A stretch of 64,000 nucleotides of DNA from DAOULY01 sp034414595 (GCA_034414595.1 DAOULY010000002.1:1-64000); one strand, 5' to 3'; positions 18,194 through 27,371 are shown, counted from the first letter of the stretch. The notes: generated by a model from the letters alone, not told the origin. Numbers and translations are program-made.

Positions 18194-21100
18194 TTAGCCG
18201 AACAATTTGTCCTTCATCGCAGATACGTCATACCCCTTCGATTCCCACCGCTCCAGCTTACCCTGGAACTCCTTTCTCAGTGCTACCGTTCTCCGCCTTC
18301 TCTTGATCATCAAATAGCCCAGAGTGCTGCCTATCACCAACAACACTCCACCACCGATCACAGGAAGCGGTGGCCCTCCCGACTGGCCATCGTCCCCCGA
18401 ACCGCCCCCTCCAGGATAATAGCCCTTGTCTCCATCGGAAGGCATCAAGCCTCCCCCATCGTCTTGGGTTTTGACGGTAAACGACCAGGAATCAGACCAG
18501 CCGCCCTCATTGTTGGCCGCATCAACCGCTTGCACCCTCCAGTAGAATGTGCCATCCGGCATTCCCTGGCCCATAGCATAGCTGCTATCTCCCAGCCACC
18601 GTTCCTCACGTTGCATGTTGAAGAAGTTGCTGTCCCAGGCTATCTGGAAGTTGTAGTTGATTCCGGACGGATCGCTGACGTCAGACCAGTCAAAGCTGAG
18701 GTCAAATGGATCCTCGATTGATGTCCCATTGGCGGGAGACACCAGGCTGGGCACTGAGGGCGCGGTGGTATCTATAGTGAATGTCCAAGAATTGGACCAA
18801 CCACTATCGTTGCCAGCTTCATCTACGGCCTGCACTCTCCAGTAGTAAGTACCATCGGTCAGCACTCCCCAACCCCCCAGACCGTGGTCGGAGTTATGCA
18901 AACCCTGCTCGCTCAGCACCATGTTTGTAAAGCCCGAGTCATCCGCGATCTCGAGGTTATAGGTCACACCGGAAGTGTCACCAACATCAGACCAGTCGAA
19001 GTTAAGGCCGAAGTCATTCCGCACTTCGCCATCAGACGGCGACGTCAAGTAAGGCACCGCCGGCGCAGTGGTGTCTACAGTGAACGCCCACTGCTGCCAG
19101 CCACTATCGTTGCCCGCCCCATCTACGGCCTTAACCCTCCAGTAGTAAGTGCCATCGGTCAAGGCTTCACTCGTATCAAGAGTGTAATCCGAACTCGCCA
19201 GTCCCTGCTGCGTCAGCAACACCGGGCTGGAGAAGTAGGAGTCATCATCAATCTCAATACTGTAGCTCACCCCGGAGTTGTCAGTTACGTCAGACCAGTC
19301 AAAGCTGGGTGTGGTGTCATTGGTATATGTCCAATCATTGGGCGTCATCAGGTTCGGCTGCGGCGGCGAGCTGCTATCTATGGTCAGGGACCAGGCACTG
19401 GACCAGTTGCCCTCGTTATTGGCACCATCGACTGCCTGCACCCTCCAGTAATATGTTCCATCACCAATATCCCAAGAACTGGTGTAATCACTGCTGCCCA
19501 ACCAGCTTTCATCACGTTCCGTGGTGGCGAAGTTGGCATATCTCGATATCTGGATCCTGTAGCTGACCCCAGACGCATCGCTGACATCAGACCAGTCGAA
19601 GCTGGGCCTGTTGTTATTGGTCAATGCACCATCGGACGGTGACGCCAGAGTAGGTACTGAGGGCGCTGTGGTATCCACGGTCAATGACCAAGAATTTGAC
19701 CAGTTGCCGCTGTTGCCTGCTTCATCTATGGCCTTCACCCTCCAGTAGTAAGTGCCATCGGTCAGGGACTCACCTCCACCCAGACCATAATCTGAGTTGT
19801 TCAAACCCTGCTTGCTCAGCACCACGCTGCTGAAGTTAGAGTCAGAGGCGATCTCAAGGTTGTAGGTCACACCAGAGGGATCATTGACATCAGACCAGTT
19901 AAAGCTGGGCGTCGGACTATTTTCCGCTGTGCCATCGGATGGCGATGTCAGGTTGGGCACGCCAGGAGCGCTGGTATCCACGGTGAACGTCCAAGAATAG
20001 GACCAGCCACTATCGTTGCCTGCCCCATCTATGGCCTTCACTCTCCAGTAATAAGTGCCTTCAGCCAGGGCCTCACCAGTACTCAGGGTATAGTCCGAGC
20101 TCGCCAACCCTTGCTGCGTCAGCAGCACCGGGCTGGAAAAGTAGGAGTCATCATCGATCTGTATGCTGTAGCTCACCCCGGAGGTATCGGTTACGTCAGA
20201 CCAGTCGAAGCTGGGCGTGGTGTCATTGGTCTTCGTCCAATCATTGGGCGTCATTAGGTTCGGCTGCGAAGGTGAGTTGGCATCGAGGTCAAAGCTCCAG
20301 GCACCAGTCCAGGCGCTCTCATTGCCGGCACCATCTACCGCCTTCACCCTCCAGTAGTAGGTGTTATCACTCAAGTCCCAGTCCATGGTCCAGGTGCTAT
20401 TGCTGATGTTATTTTCATCACGCTCTGGGCTGGAGAAATTCGAGCTATTATCTATCTGGATTCTGTAACTGACCCCTGATGGATCGGTGACATCAGACCA
20501 GTCAAAGGTTGGGCGACGATCGTTGGTCAATGCGCCATCAGTCGGCGATACCAGAGTTGGCACTGAAGGTTGGGTGACATCCACAGTGAAGGACCATTCA
20601 CTGGACCAGGCACTCTCATTGCCAGCGCCATCTACCGCCTTCACTCTCCAGTAGTAGGTCGTCTCAGCCAGTGGCGTGGGCACGGTATAGCCAGTGCCCG
20701 ATAGGCTGCTCTTGTCCAGCTCAGGGCTCGAGAAGTCCGCATTATTATCGACCTGAAGCTTGTAGCTGACCCCTGAGGGATCGCTAATATTAGACCAGTT
20801 GAGGTTGGGGTATTGGGTATTGGTGAAGCCACCGTCGCCGGGTGAGCTCAATGTGGTTGGTGCCGGCGGGGTAGTGTCCACGGTGAACGACCAGTAGCCA
20901 GCCCAGCCACTATCGTTGCCGGCGCCATCTATGGCCTTCACCCTCCAGTACCAGTTGCCCTCTGTCAAGGCTTCACCAGAGGTGAGGGTATACTCGGAAC
21001 TGGTGAGCCCGGTTTGGGTCACATCTGGGTTGGAGAAGTTCCAGTCATCATCAACCTGAAGGCTATAGGTGACACCCGAGGTGTCAGTGACATCATCCCA

Positions 21101-22507
21101 GTCGAAGGTGGGGGTGGTATCGTTGATATTCCCTGAAGGAGAGACCATACTCGGGGTTGAAGGGTTAGAGGCATCGAGTACAAAGCTCCAGGCACCAGTC
21201 CAGGCGCTCTCATTGCCAGCGTCATCTACTGCCTTCACCCTCCAGTAGTAAGTGTTATCACTCAAGTCCCAGTCCATGGTCCAGGTGCTATTGCTGATGT
21301 TATTTTCATCTCGCTCCGGGCTGGAGAAGTTCGAGTTGTTATCTATCTGGATTCTATAGCTGACCCCTGATATATCAGTGACATCAGACCAGTCAAAGGT
21401 CGGGCGACGATTGTTGGTCAAGGTGCTGTCGGTTGGAGATGCCAGAGTTGGCACTGAAGGTTGGGTGACATCCACAGTGAAGGACCACTCACTGGACCAG
21501 GCACTCTCATTGCCGGCGCCATCTACCGCCTTCACTCTCCAGTAGTAGGTCGTCTCATCCAGCGGCGTGGTTACCGTATAGCCTGTGCCCGAGATATTGC
21601 TCTTGTCCAGCTTGGGACTAGAGAAGTCCGCGTTATCATCAACCTGAAGCTTGTAGGTGACCCCTGAGGGGTCGCTGATGTAAGACCAGTTGAGGTTGGG
21701 GTACCTGGTATTGGTGAGGCTGCCATCGGTGGGCGAGCTCAGGCTGGGTGGTGCCGGTGCAGTGATGTCTACAACGAACGACCAGCTTCCGGACCAGGCG
21801 CTCTGGTTGCCGGCGCCATCCACCGCTCTCACCTGCCAATAGTAGGTGTCCTCGCTGAGCGCCTCTCCCGAGGTTGCGGTGTAGTCAGAGCTGGTGAGGC
21901 CGGTCTTGCTCAGAATAGGACTGGCGAAATTGGAATCATCGTCAACCTGAAGGCTATAGGTGACACCCGAGGTGTCAGTGACATCATCCCAGTCGAACGT
22001 GGGGGTAGTATCATTGGTATAACCTGACGGAGAGACCATGCTCGGTGTTGAAGGCTGGTTGGTATCCACGGTAAACGACCATGTGCTCGACCAAGCGCTC
22101 TCATTGCCGAGGCCATCAATCGCCTTCACCCTCCAGTAGTAGGTGTTATCACTCAAGTCCCAGTCCATGGTCCAGTTGCTATTGCTGATGTTATTTTCAT
22201 CACGCTCCGGGCTGGAGAAATTCGAGTTGTTGTCTATCTGGATCCTGTAGGTGATCCCTGAGGGGTCAGTGATATCGGACCAATCGAAGGTGGGCCTGCT
22301 ATTATTGGTCGATGCGCCATCAGCCGGCGACGCCAGAATCGGCACATACTGTGGATCGGTATCCGAGATGGCGGCAAAGACCTGGCCTGCGCCTATACCA
22401 ACTATGCACCAGGCCAACGCCAAGAACATCACCACATACAATGCAAACAGGTAAGTCGATTTGGCTCTCTCGCCCCAAGCCATGTTCTCCCTCTTTAAGT
22501 TTTTCAT
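18194..22507 (-). CDS. Large membrane-anchored surface protein with 13 Fn3-like repeats
   Basis: About 1437 residues. An N-terminal hydrophobic segment (YLFALYVVMFLALAWCIVG) acts as signal or anchor; a second one near the C-terminus (VIGGGVLLVIGSTLGYLMI) is followed by RRRR and a short cytoplasmic tail. Between them lie 13 domains of about 95 residues with FDWSDVTD.SGV.Y, YYWRVKAVDGAGN and W.FTVD, a fibronectin-III-like pattern common in bacterial extracellular proteins. A Gly/Asp-rich linker precedes the last membrane segment. ATG 22483 has a better ribosome site (GAGGGAG) than ATG 22507. It is co-transcribed with a coiled-coil protein upstream and a kinase downstream. Role as adhesin, sheath or sensor is inferred. 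Confidence 0.8.
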   Translation of the reverse strand: MKNLKRENMAWGERAKSTYLFALYVVMFLALAWCIVGIGAGQVFAAISDTDPQYVPILASPADGASTNNSRPTFDWSDITDPSGITYRIQIDNNSNFSSPERDENNISNSNWTMDWDLSDNTYYWRVKAIDGLGNESAWSSTWSFTVDTNQPSTPSMVSPSGYTNDTTPTFDWDDVTDTSGVTYSLQVDDDSNFASPILSKTGLTSSDYTATSGEALSEDTYYWQVRAVDGAGNQSAWSGSWSFVVDITAPAPPSLSSPTDGSLTNTRYPNLNWSYISDPSGVTYKLQVDDNADFSSPKLDKSNISGTGYTVTTPLDETTYYWRVKAVDGAGNESAWSSEWSFTVDVTQPSVPTLASPTDSTLTNNRRPTFDWSDVTDISGVSYRIQIDNNSNFSSPERDENNISNSTWTMDWDLSDNTYYWRVKAVDDAGNESAWTGAWSFVLDASNPSTPSMVSPSGNINDTTPTFDWDDVTDTSGVTYSLQVDDDWNFSNPDVTQTGLTSSEYTLTSGEALTEGNWYWRVKAIDGAGNDSGWAGYWSFTVDTTPPAPTTLSSPGDGGFTNTQYPNLNWSNISDPSGVSYKLQVDNNADFSSPELDKSSLSGTGYTVPTPLAETTYYWRVKAVDGAGNESAWSSEWSFTVDVTQPSVPTLVSPTDGALTNDRRPTFDWSDVTDPSGVSYRIQIDNSSNFSSPERDENNISNSTWTMDWDLSDNTYYWRVKAVDGAGNESAWTGAWSFDLDANSPSQPNLMTPNDWTKTNDTTPSFDWSDVTDTSGVSYSIQIDDDSYFSSPVLLTQQGLASSDYTLSTGEALAEGTYYWRVKAIDGAGNDSGWSYSWTFTVDTSAPGVPNLTSPSDGTAENSPTPSFNWSDVNDPSGVTYNLEIASDSNFSSVVLSKQGLNNSDYGLGGGESLTDGTYYWRVKAIDEAGNSGNWSNSWSLTVDTTAPSVPTLASPSDGALTNNNRPSFDWSDVSDASGVSYRIQISRYANFATTERDESWLGSSDYTSSWDIGDGTYYWRVQAVDGANNEGNWSSAWSLTIDSSSPPQPNLMTPNDWTYTNDTTPSFDWSDVTDNSGVSYSIEIDDDSYFSSPVLLTQQGLASSDYTLDTSEALTDGTYYWRVKAVDGAGNDSGWQQWAFTVDTTAPAVPYLTSPSDGEVRNDFGLNFDWSDVGDTSGVTYNLEIADDSGFTNMVLSEQGLHNSDHGLGGWGVLTDGTYYWRVQAVDEAGNDSGWSNSWTFTIDTTAPSVPSLVSPANGTSIEDPFDLSFDWSDVSDPSGINYNFQIAWDSNFFNMQREERWLGDSSYAMGQGMPDGTFYWRVQAVDAANNEGGWSDSWSFTVKTQDDGGGLMPSDGDKGYYPGGGGSGDDGQSGGPPLPVIGGGVLLVIGSTLGYLMIKRRRRTVALRKEFQGKLERWESKGYDVSAMKDKLFG
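18468..22362 (-). repeat. Coding tandem repeat with a three-domain period
   Basis: Thirteen units of about 290 bases. Sorting units by their middle segment gives an order A B C, A B C, A B' D, E B' D, E, where A/E (RIQIDNNSNFSSPERDE type), B/B' (SLQVDDDSNF or SIQIDDDSYF) and C/D are related. So the array grew by duplication of three-domain blocks. Several blocks are almost identical at DNA level, for example near 20380-20450, 21280-21350 and 22140-22210. Confidence 0.75.
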
Positions 22508-22523
22508 CGCGCTTTCCCGCTGT

Positions 22524-23669
22524 TTAGGACTTTGGTTTCAGATACGGCAGAATTCTCTCCAGTTTGTCATCGTGCTCATAGTGCATTTCTTTATCTTTCA
22601 AGTCTATGAGCACCACTCGCAGGTTGGGATACAGGCTGCCCACCTGCTTAATACGCTCTATGGCTTGATCACTCCAGCCCGGCGTGGCGGCAAGCGCCAG
22701 CACATAAGTATCCCCCTTCGCCTTGGGAGCCACTTCCTCCACATGAAGCATCAGCTCACCGGGCGTTGTTCTCTCCATATCGCGCCCGCTCAGATGGAGC
22801 TGTTTGTAATCACTGAGCACCCTAACCTCGAGGAGGAGGAAAGTATTGGAAAAGATGAATAGTTTCCTTTTTTTAGCCACAGCTCTAATTCCCAGGCCAT
22901 GAGGCACTGTTTCCTTCAGATGCCCCATCGAGGTCGGTTTGATTGTCTTCAGCTCCGCATGGATTCTCTTCAGCCGATCGAATTTCTTTATCTTTTTGAA
23001 CTTCAACTCTCCCTTAACCTGCTTGAGCCTTGTATCAAGCTCAGCAATGTAGGACTGCTCCACAAGCTGAACTTCCTGGCCTGTGACCCCTCCCTTGGCC
23101 TCCACCATTTCAACCTCTCTCGCCAAGTCGCTCAATCTGAACTCCGATGTTGCCGCCTCCATTTTACTTATACGTTCCCGATATATTCGCTGCAACGCCA
23201 GAGCGAGGTCAGCCGGTATGTTTCTGCGTTCCATAACCTTGTATATCTGGTCATATCCACCGGCAGAGGCCTGCTTTGCCAGCTTGATGATTCCCCGCTG
23301 GTCATCACCAGCTTTGATATAGTGCTTGATGTCCTCCTCCGAAAGCCTATCGTAGATTGCAAATTGCTCAAACTCCTGGAGGAAATCGATCTCTTCCTGT
23401 CGGAAGCCATGTCCATCAGGCGGTTTCTCCCCGCTCTCCAAGGCGGCAACTACCAGCTTCAACTTGGCCAGGGCAATGTTAGATTCCAAGAACTTATCCC
23501 GGTCGTAGGGAAGGGCGCTATACTCCGACTTGATTGCTTCTATTTCCTTCCACCAGTCTTTTCTTGTGCTCTCGCTCTCGCGGCGCAGTTGCTCTATATT
23601 CACCCCGGGGTCCGCGATCCGCTTGCACCGTGAATTGAGTCTCTCCAGAGTCTCCACCGGTATTTGCAT
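22524..23669 (-). CDS. Coiled-coil protein of unknown function
   Basis: A 381-residue protein without signal peptide or membrane segment. Residues 1-220 are highly charged and helical, with probable coiled coils around 10-75 and 150-225. The last 150 residues form a globular part containing AVAKKRKLFIFSNTFLLLEV and TYVLALAATPGWSDQAIERI, with alternating hydrophobic strands that recall a Rossmann-like or nuclease-like fold, but no catalytic motif is visible. GAGGAGGT precedes the ATG at 23669. It is the second gene of the operon HTH, coiled-coil, Fn3 surface protein, kinase, FHA. I do not recognise the family. Confidence 0.6.
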   Translation of the reverse strand: MQIPVETLERLNSRCKRIADPGVNIEQLRRESESTRKDWWKEIEAIKSEYSALPYDRDKFLESNIALAKLKLVVAALESGEKPPDGHGFRQEEIDFLQEFEQFAIYDRLSEEDIKHYIKAGDDQRGIIKLAKQASAGGYDQIYKVMERRNIPADLALALQRIYRERISKMEAATSEFRLSDLAREVEMVEAKGGVTGQEVQLVEQSYIAELDTRLKQVKGELKFKKIKKFDRLKRIHAELKTIKPTSMGHLKETVPHGLGIRAVAKKRKLFIFSNTFLLLEVRVLSDYKQLHLSGRDMERTTPGELMLHVEEVAPKAKGDTYVLALAATPGWSDQAIERIKQVGSLYPNLRVVLIDLKDKEMHYEHDDKLERILPYLKPKS

Positions 23670-23712
23670 TTCGACCTCCTCGACCTTGCCTTAGCTATCC
23701 GTCCTTAGCTGT

Positions 23713-24018
23713 TCAAACATTAACCCTATTCCTGCGATGGTTCATCTTCTCCTGTGGCACAGTGAGAGACGCTCTGCTTTGGGGCCACCGCTCGGCAAGG
23801 GGCACTTCATCTTCGTCATCATCGAAGTAGCCTTCTCTAATCGGCATCCCATACCTTTCCAGGAAGTTCCTGAAATCCATTAGCTCTACACGGTACTGGC
23901 CATCAGGAGTGCTATATGCCTTGAGCCGGCCAGACTTAATCCACTTCCTGACGGTGGAGGTACTCATATGGCAATACTTGCTGATATCACCCGTGCTCAA
24001 CGGATAGTAATGCTTCAT
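23713..24018 (-). CDS. Excisionase/MerR-like helix-turn-helix DNA-binding protein
   Basis: A 101-residue protein whose first 50 residues are a winged helix of the excisionase (HTH_17/BldC-like) type: LSTGDISKYCHMSTSTVRKW followed by IKSGRLKAY and the wing DGQYRV. The rest is acidic (DDDEDEVP) then basic. As first gene of the five-gene operon it is the obvious candidate regulator of the surface protein/kinase module. No integrase or phage gene is nearby, so a role in excision is unlikely. Confidence 0.7.
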   Translation of the reverse strand: MKHYYPLSTGDISKYCHMSTSTVRKWIKSGRLKAYSTPDGQYRVELMDFRNFLERYGMPIREGYFDDDEDEVPLAERWPQSRASLTVPQEKMNHRRNRVNV

Positions 24019-24232
24019 TTCAAGCTCGCTCTCCGCTTACGCAGATTCAGATTGTTCGCCTCCCTTTGCAGAATTGTAAACGCAGAAAGAACAAGCCTCC
24101 TCCTTTTACCTTTCTTCTGCGCGCCGACAAACTCAACATGAGTGTTGATGATGCGCAGTGTATGGCGATAGCGTCTATTATGCGATTGCTGTATTTTCAT
24201 GCTATCATGCAGGCAATCGACATGGTCAATAT

Positions 24233-24360
24233 GACTTTTGCACCTACTCCAGTATTACTTTTGTACCCCCCAAGTACCGCAAAAAGGTGACAGCCAGACC
24301 AAGATATCGGCGCGATGCCAGGCCCCCATGCAGGGAAAAGTGGTCACTGTGACAAAAGTC
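24233..24360. promoter_or_regulatory. Three copies of an ACTTTTG-centred motif between divergent operons
   Basis: GACTTTTGCAC at 24233-24243, TACTTTTGTAC at 24256-24266 and the inverted GTGACAAAAGTC at 24349-24360. They lie in the 395-base gap between the HTH gene (leftward) and hsp20 (rightward), which otherwise holds only a short low-quality open frame. They may be operator sites, perhaps for the adjacent HTH protein. No CIRCE element is present. Confidence 0.35.
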
Positions 24361-24413
24361 GCATACACAGTGTCTACCTGAGAGCTAAAATCCTTTGAGA
24401 AAGGAGGTTAACG

Positions 24414-24884
24414 ATGGTGGCGCTTGTTAGAACAAGCCCAAGAAGGACCTTGACCAGGTGGGAGCCTTTCTACCGACCATTGAGTCTGTGGGAGGACCTG
24501 GACGGGATGTTTGAGCGGCTTGGGGCTTACGGGTGGACCAGCAGGGAAGACGGAGGCTTGCTCCCGCGCATAGACATGCACGAGGAGGAGAGCGAGCTGG
24601 TGGTCAAAGCTGAGCTGCCCGGTGTCAGCAAGGATGACATCAAGATCAGCTTCGAGGACAACATCCTGACCATAGACGCCGAGAAAAAGGCGGAGGAGGA
24701 AAAGGAGGAGCAGGGCTACTACATGTGCGAGAGGTACTTTGGCCGGTATCACCGGCACATATCGCTCCCGGCGCGTGTAGATGCGGACAAAGCCTCGTCC
24801 ACCTTCGACGCCGGCGTGCTGGAGATAAGGCTGCCCAAGGCCGAAGAGGCCAAGCCGAAGCACATCGAGATCAAGGCCAGCTAA
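24414..24884 (+). CDS. hsp20: Small heat-shock protein Hsp20
   Basis: A 156-residue alpha-crystallin-type chaperone that holds unfolding proteins in soluble oligomers. The N-terminal arm is basic and Trp-containing; the alpha-crystallin domain runs from about residue 50 to 145 with the marker LVVKAELPGVSKDDIKI and the closing FDAGVLEIRLPKAEE; a short PKHIEIKAS tail follows with the I-x-I motif. AAAGGAGG stands upstream of the ATG. It is a single-gene unit closed by the terminator at 24906. Confidence 0.93.
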   Translation: MVALVRTSPRRTLTRWEPFYRPLSLWEDLDGMFERLGAYGWTSREDGGLLPRIDMHEEESELVVKAELPGVSKDDIKISFEDNILTIDAEKKAEEEKEEQGYYMCERYFGRYHRHISLPARVDADKASSTFDAGVLEIRLPKAEEAKPKHIEIKAS

Positions 24885-24905
24885 GAAGCTGTGACAAGCA
24901 CAGCA

Positions 24906-24940
24906 GTGAGAGCCGGGCTATCCCGGCTCTCACTCTTTAT
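24906..24940 (+). terminator. Rho-independent terminator after hsp20
   Basis: A perfect 12-bp stem (24906-24917 with 24922-24933), CTAT loop, followed by TCTTTAT. It may also serve the convergent gene that ends at 24953. Confidence 0.8.
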
Positions 24941-24952
24941 GTCAGCCGAGTG

Positions 24953-25516
24953 TTAACTGTATCTGTCCTCGGTCCAGGGATCAGCAGAATTGCTGTAGCC
25001 CCGGTTTTCCCAGTAACCGAGCTTCTCTTGTTCCAGGAATTCCAGCGCCTGAACCCATTTTGCGCTCTTATAGGCATATTTCTTGGGCACTATCAGCCTC
25101 ACAGGGCCTCCATGAGCCGGTTCCAGAGGCCTGCCATCGAGTTCCAGGGCAAACAATATGTCCTCATCCATCAAGTCAACCAGCTTTAAATTGGTACTGT
25201 AACCTCCCTGGGACCAGATCAAGACGTGTTCTGCCTGAGGAAGGGGTTTGGCCAAAGCAGCTATCGTCTTAAAAGCAACTCCTCGCCACTGACAGTCAAG
25301 CCGCGACCATCCAGTTACGCAGTGGAAATCGGCCATCCTTGTGAAGCTGGATAGCTGGTAAAATTGGTCCCAATTAAGCCGCAGCGGGTTTTCAACCAAT
25401 CCTGAAACTCGGAATTCCCAGGTAACGGGGTCAAACTTGGGCACCGACTCCACATGAAGGACGGGAAGCTTAGCAACTACCCTCTGCCCCGGCGGAATCC
25501 GCTCTCTCTCACCCAT
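24953..25516 (-). CDS. Molybdopterin-dependent oxidoreductase, sulfite-oxidase-like fold (YedY/MsrP type)
   Basis: A 187-residue protein with the sulfite-oxidase molybdopterin domain. The Mo-ligating Cys is in FHCVTGWSRLDCQWRGV (about residue 96). RLIVPKKYAYKSAKWVQALE is the typical later block. It has no Tat signal or heme domain, so it should be cytosolic, and its electron partner is unknown. ATG 25516 is preferred over an upstream GTG at 25537, which would almost touch the preceding gene. It is downstream of the Tm-1-like gene, and the molybdenum cofactor cluster at 27502-29801 is close by. Confidence 0.8.
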   Translation of the reverse strand: MGERERIPPGQRVVAKLPVLHVESVPKFDPVTWEFRVSGLVENPLRLNWDQFYQLSSFTRMADFHCVTGWSRLDCQWRGVAFKTIAALAKPLPQAEHVLIWSQGGYSTNLKLVDLMDEDILFALELDGRPLEPAHGGPVRLIVPKKYAYKSAKWVQALEFLEQEKLGYWENRGYSNSADPWTEDRYS

Positions 25517-25555
25517 AGCACTGCCAACCTCTTCCACGACTGCTTCCGATATCCA

Positions 25556-26776
25556 TCAGCGGGCGCTTTTCATCAACTCATCGAGTAGAGCCACTGCTGT
25601 TTCGGCAAATATCCTATCGTTGATATGAGCATCCACTTCCAAAACTCTGACCTCGGGCTTGACAGCCTTTTTCACGGCCTCGCTGAAGGCCAGATTGGCC
25701 TCGGGATCATACCACTCATTGCCTTCGCTGTCAGCAGGTGAAACACCCCGTTTCGGGATGATCACAGCAGCAGGGCCCAAGGCCTTGTTCAGCTTCTCGG
25801 CGATGGTTTTCCCGAGCAGGGCCCTTTCCTCCTTGGTGGTTCGGGCCACACAACGAACAGGGGTATGCATCGCCGTCATCCGCCCCTTCAGGTGCTCAGG
25901 CGTCCCCTTGGTACCATCGAAAGTAATTATGTCAGCCTTGCCCGGAGCTACCAGCTGCGGCATACCCCTTTTGCCCGCTGCTTCCATTCTTGTTGGCCCG
26001 GCATCATAGAGGCCACGGACCATATGCTGGAGCACCTCAGTAGTCACCAGATCAAACACGCCATCGAGCAGGCCCTGTTCCGCCCACTCCTCAAGCATCA
26101 TGCCGCCGCTGCCAATGGCATGAAGAACAACCAGCTCGTAGCCTCTTTCCTCGAGCAGTTCCATGACAACGTTGACGCAGGACATCAAGTCCCCGTGAAG
26201 GGTAAGTCCGATGAGTGGTCTATCAGAGGACACCAGGCCTGGAGCAGTCCTGGCCATCCCGACAATGGCACCGGCGGCTGAGGTCAGCACGCTTTCGGTT
26301 ATCCGATTCAGGCCGACGATATCGGCCAGGGAAGGGAACATCACCACATCCTTGGTGCCCACATAAGCACGAACATCGCCGGAGGCTTGAGTGGTGACCA
26401 TCACCTTGGGTATGCCCAAAGGCAGAGACCTCATTGCTGCAGTGCCCAACATGGTGCCCACGCTCCCGCCCAGGGCCAGGATGCCATCAAGCTGCCCTGA
26501 CTGGCGAAGGTCGTGGACAATTTGCACCGCACCCTTGATCATCACCTCCATAGCTTCTCCCGGGGCTTTAGAGGAAGAGGCTATCTGCTCCAAGGTAGAG
26601 CCGGAGGCCTGGGCCACTTGCTGGCGTGTTATGTCCGCCTGGAATCTGGGTTGACCCAATATCCCGGCATCTACCACTATCACCCGGCAGCCCTGCTCCA
26701 CAATCCTGTCCCTGACATATGCATACTCCGCCCCTTTGGTGTCCAGGGTCCCCAGCAAAACTATAGTCTTTTCCAC
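25556..26776 (-). CDS. Tm-1-like ATP-binding protein (UPF0261 family), second copy
   Basis: A 406-residue paralogue of the 10944 product. Family blocks: VLLGTLDTKGAEYAYVRDRI at the start, GILALGGSVGTMLGTAAMRS near residue 95, GIPKVMVTTQASGDVRAYVG, and a C-terminal IIPKRGVSPADSEGNEWYDP block before a conserved HINDRIFAE. The frame is open for 83 codons further upstream, but GTG 26776, next to GGGGGTG, aligns with the family start and is chosen. It overlaps no gene and is followed 39 bases later by the sulfite-oxidase-like gene. Function unproven. Confidence 0.75.
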   Translation of the reverse strand: MEKTIVLLGTLDTKGAEYAYVRDRIVEQGCRVIVVDAGILGQPRFQADITRQQVAQASGSTLEQIASSSKAPGEAMEVMIKGAVQIVHDLRQSGQLDGILALGGSVGTMLGTAAMRSLPLGIPKVMVTTQASGDVRAYVGTKDVVMFPSLADIVGLNRITESVLTSAAGAIVGMARTAPGLVSSDRPLIGLTLHGDLMSCVNVVMELLEERGYELVVLHAIGSGGMMLEEWAEQGLLDGVFDLVTTEVLQHMVRGLYDAGPTRMEAAGKRGMPQLVAPGKADIITFDGTKGTPEHLKGRMTAMHTPVRCVARTTKEERALLGKTIAEKLNKALGPAAVIIPKRGVSPADSEGNEWYDPEANLAFSEAVKKAVKPEVRVLEVDAHINDRIFAETAVALLDELMKSAR

Positions 26777-26939
26777 GGCACCCCCACTTTTTGTTTCCCC
26801 TATTCTATATTGAAATCCCGTTTCACGCAATCGGGTAGGGCGGAAGCAACAGCGCTCTTGACAGGGATGGTCTTTCGTGGTATACAAGGCACTATCCACC
26901 GGGGCGACCCGAATTTGGGTTAGGGAGGAGGTAGAAGTG

Positions 26940-27371
26940 ATGGTCAACATCCGTGAGATGCGGGAGGAGGATATCGAGCCCGTACTGGAAATCGATCGCA
27001 AGATCAAGGGCTCGCTGCGTGCCATGACCTATGCCGACATGCCGAGCGACTATCTGGGCGGGCAACTGGACATCAGTATTATGGCCGAGACCGAGGCAGG
27101 AGAGATAGTTGGCTTCATCCTGGGCCGGGTTGTGGATTCAACCTACGCCCGGGCTGACACAGGATGGATACAACTAATCGGGGTAGACCCCGACTATCGA
27201 CGCCAGCATATCGGCAGCAGACTGATGCAAGGATTCATCGACCACTGTCGGTCCAGGAACATAAGGAGGGTGGCCACTATGGCCAACTGGCATGACTGGT
27301 GGCTGCTTTCCTTCCTGGACTCCCTTGGCTTTGCCCAGGGCGAGATGGTGGAATATATGAGACGACTGTAA
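26940..27371 (+). CDS. GNAT-family N-acetyltransferase
   Basis: A 143-residue GNAT protein. The acetyl-CoA-binding loop is LIGVDPDYRRQHIGSRLMQG (around residues 79-98), preceded by the beta4 strand GWIQLIGV. The N-terminus IREMREEDIEPVLEIDRKIK is typical of RimI-like members. Substrate (a protein N-terminus or small amine) is not deducible. AGGAGGT lies 6-7 bases upstream of GTG 26937/ATG 26940. It is divergent from the Tm-1-like gene, with 163 bases between. Confidence 0.8.
   Translation: MVNIREMREEDIEPVLEIDRKIKGSLRAMTYADMPSDYLGGQLDISIMAETEAGEIVGFILGRVVDSTYARADTGWIQLIGVDPDYRRQHIGSRLMQGFIDHCRSRNIRRVATMANWHDWWLLSFLDSLGFAQGEMVEYMRRL

Noticed and set aside
17684..18721. 345-codon plus-strand frame across the kinase and Fn3 genes
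   Set aside because: Antisense shadow of the kinase and the repeat protein; Ser/Arg-rich text typical of a wrong frame.
18194..22507. Repeated DNA that could be mistaken for a CRISPR or satellite array
   Set aside because: The period is about 290 bases and the units are in-frame Fn3-like domains, with no short direct repeats and spacers.
23713..24018. Excisionase-like protein as a sign of an integrated element
   Set aside because: No integrase, attachment-site duplication or phage gene is nearby; the HTH type is widely used by ordinary regulators.
24015..24200. 61-codon minus-strand frame upstream of the HTH gene
   Set aside because: Very basic, overlaps the HTH start region, no ribosome site at its ATG; more likely promoter/leader DNA.
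24019..24413. Search for a CIRCE/HrcA site before hsp20
   Set aside because: No TTAGCACTC-N9-GAGTGCTAA-like sequence is present.
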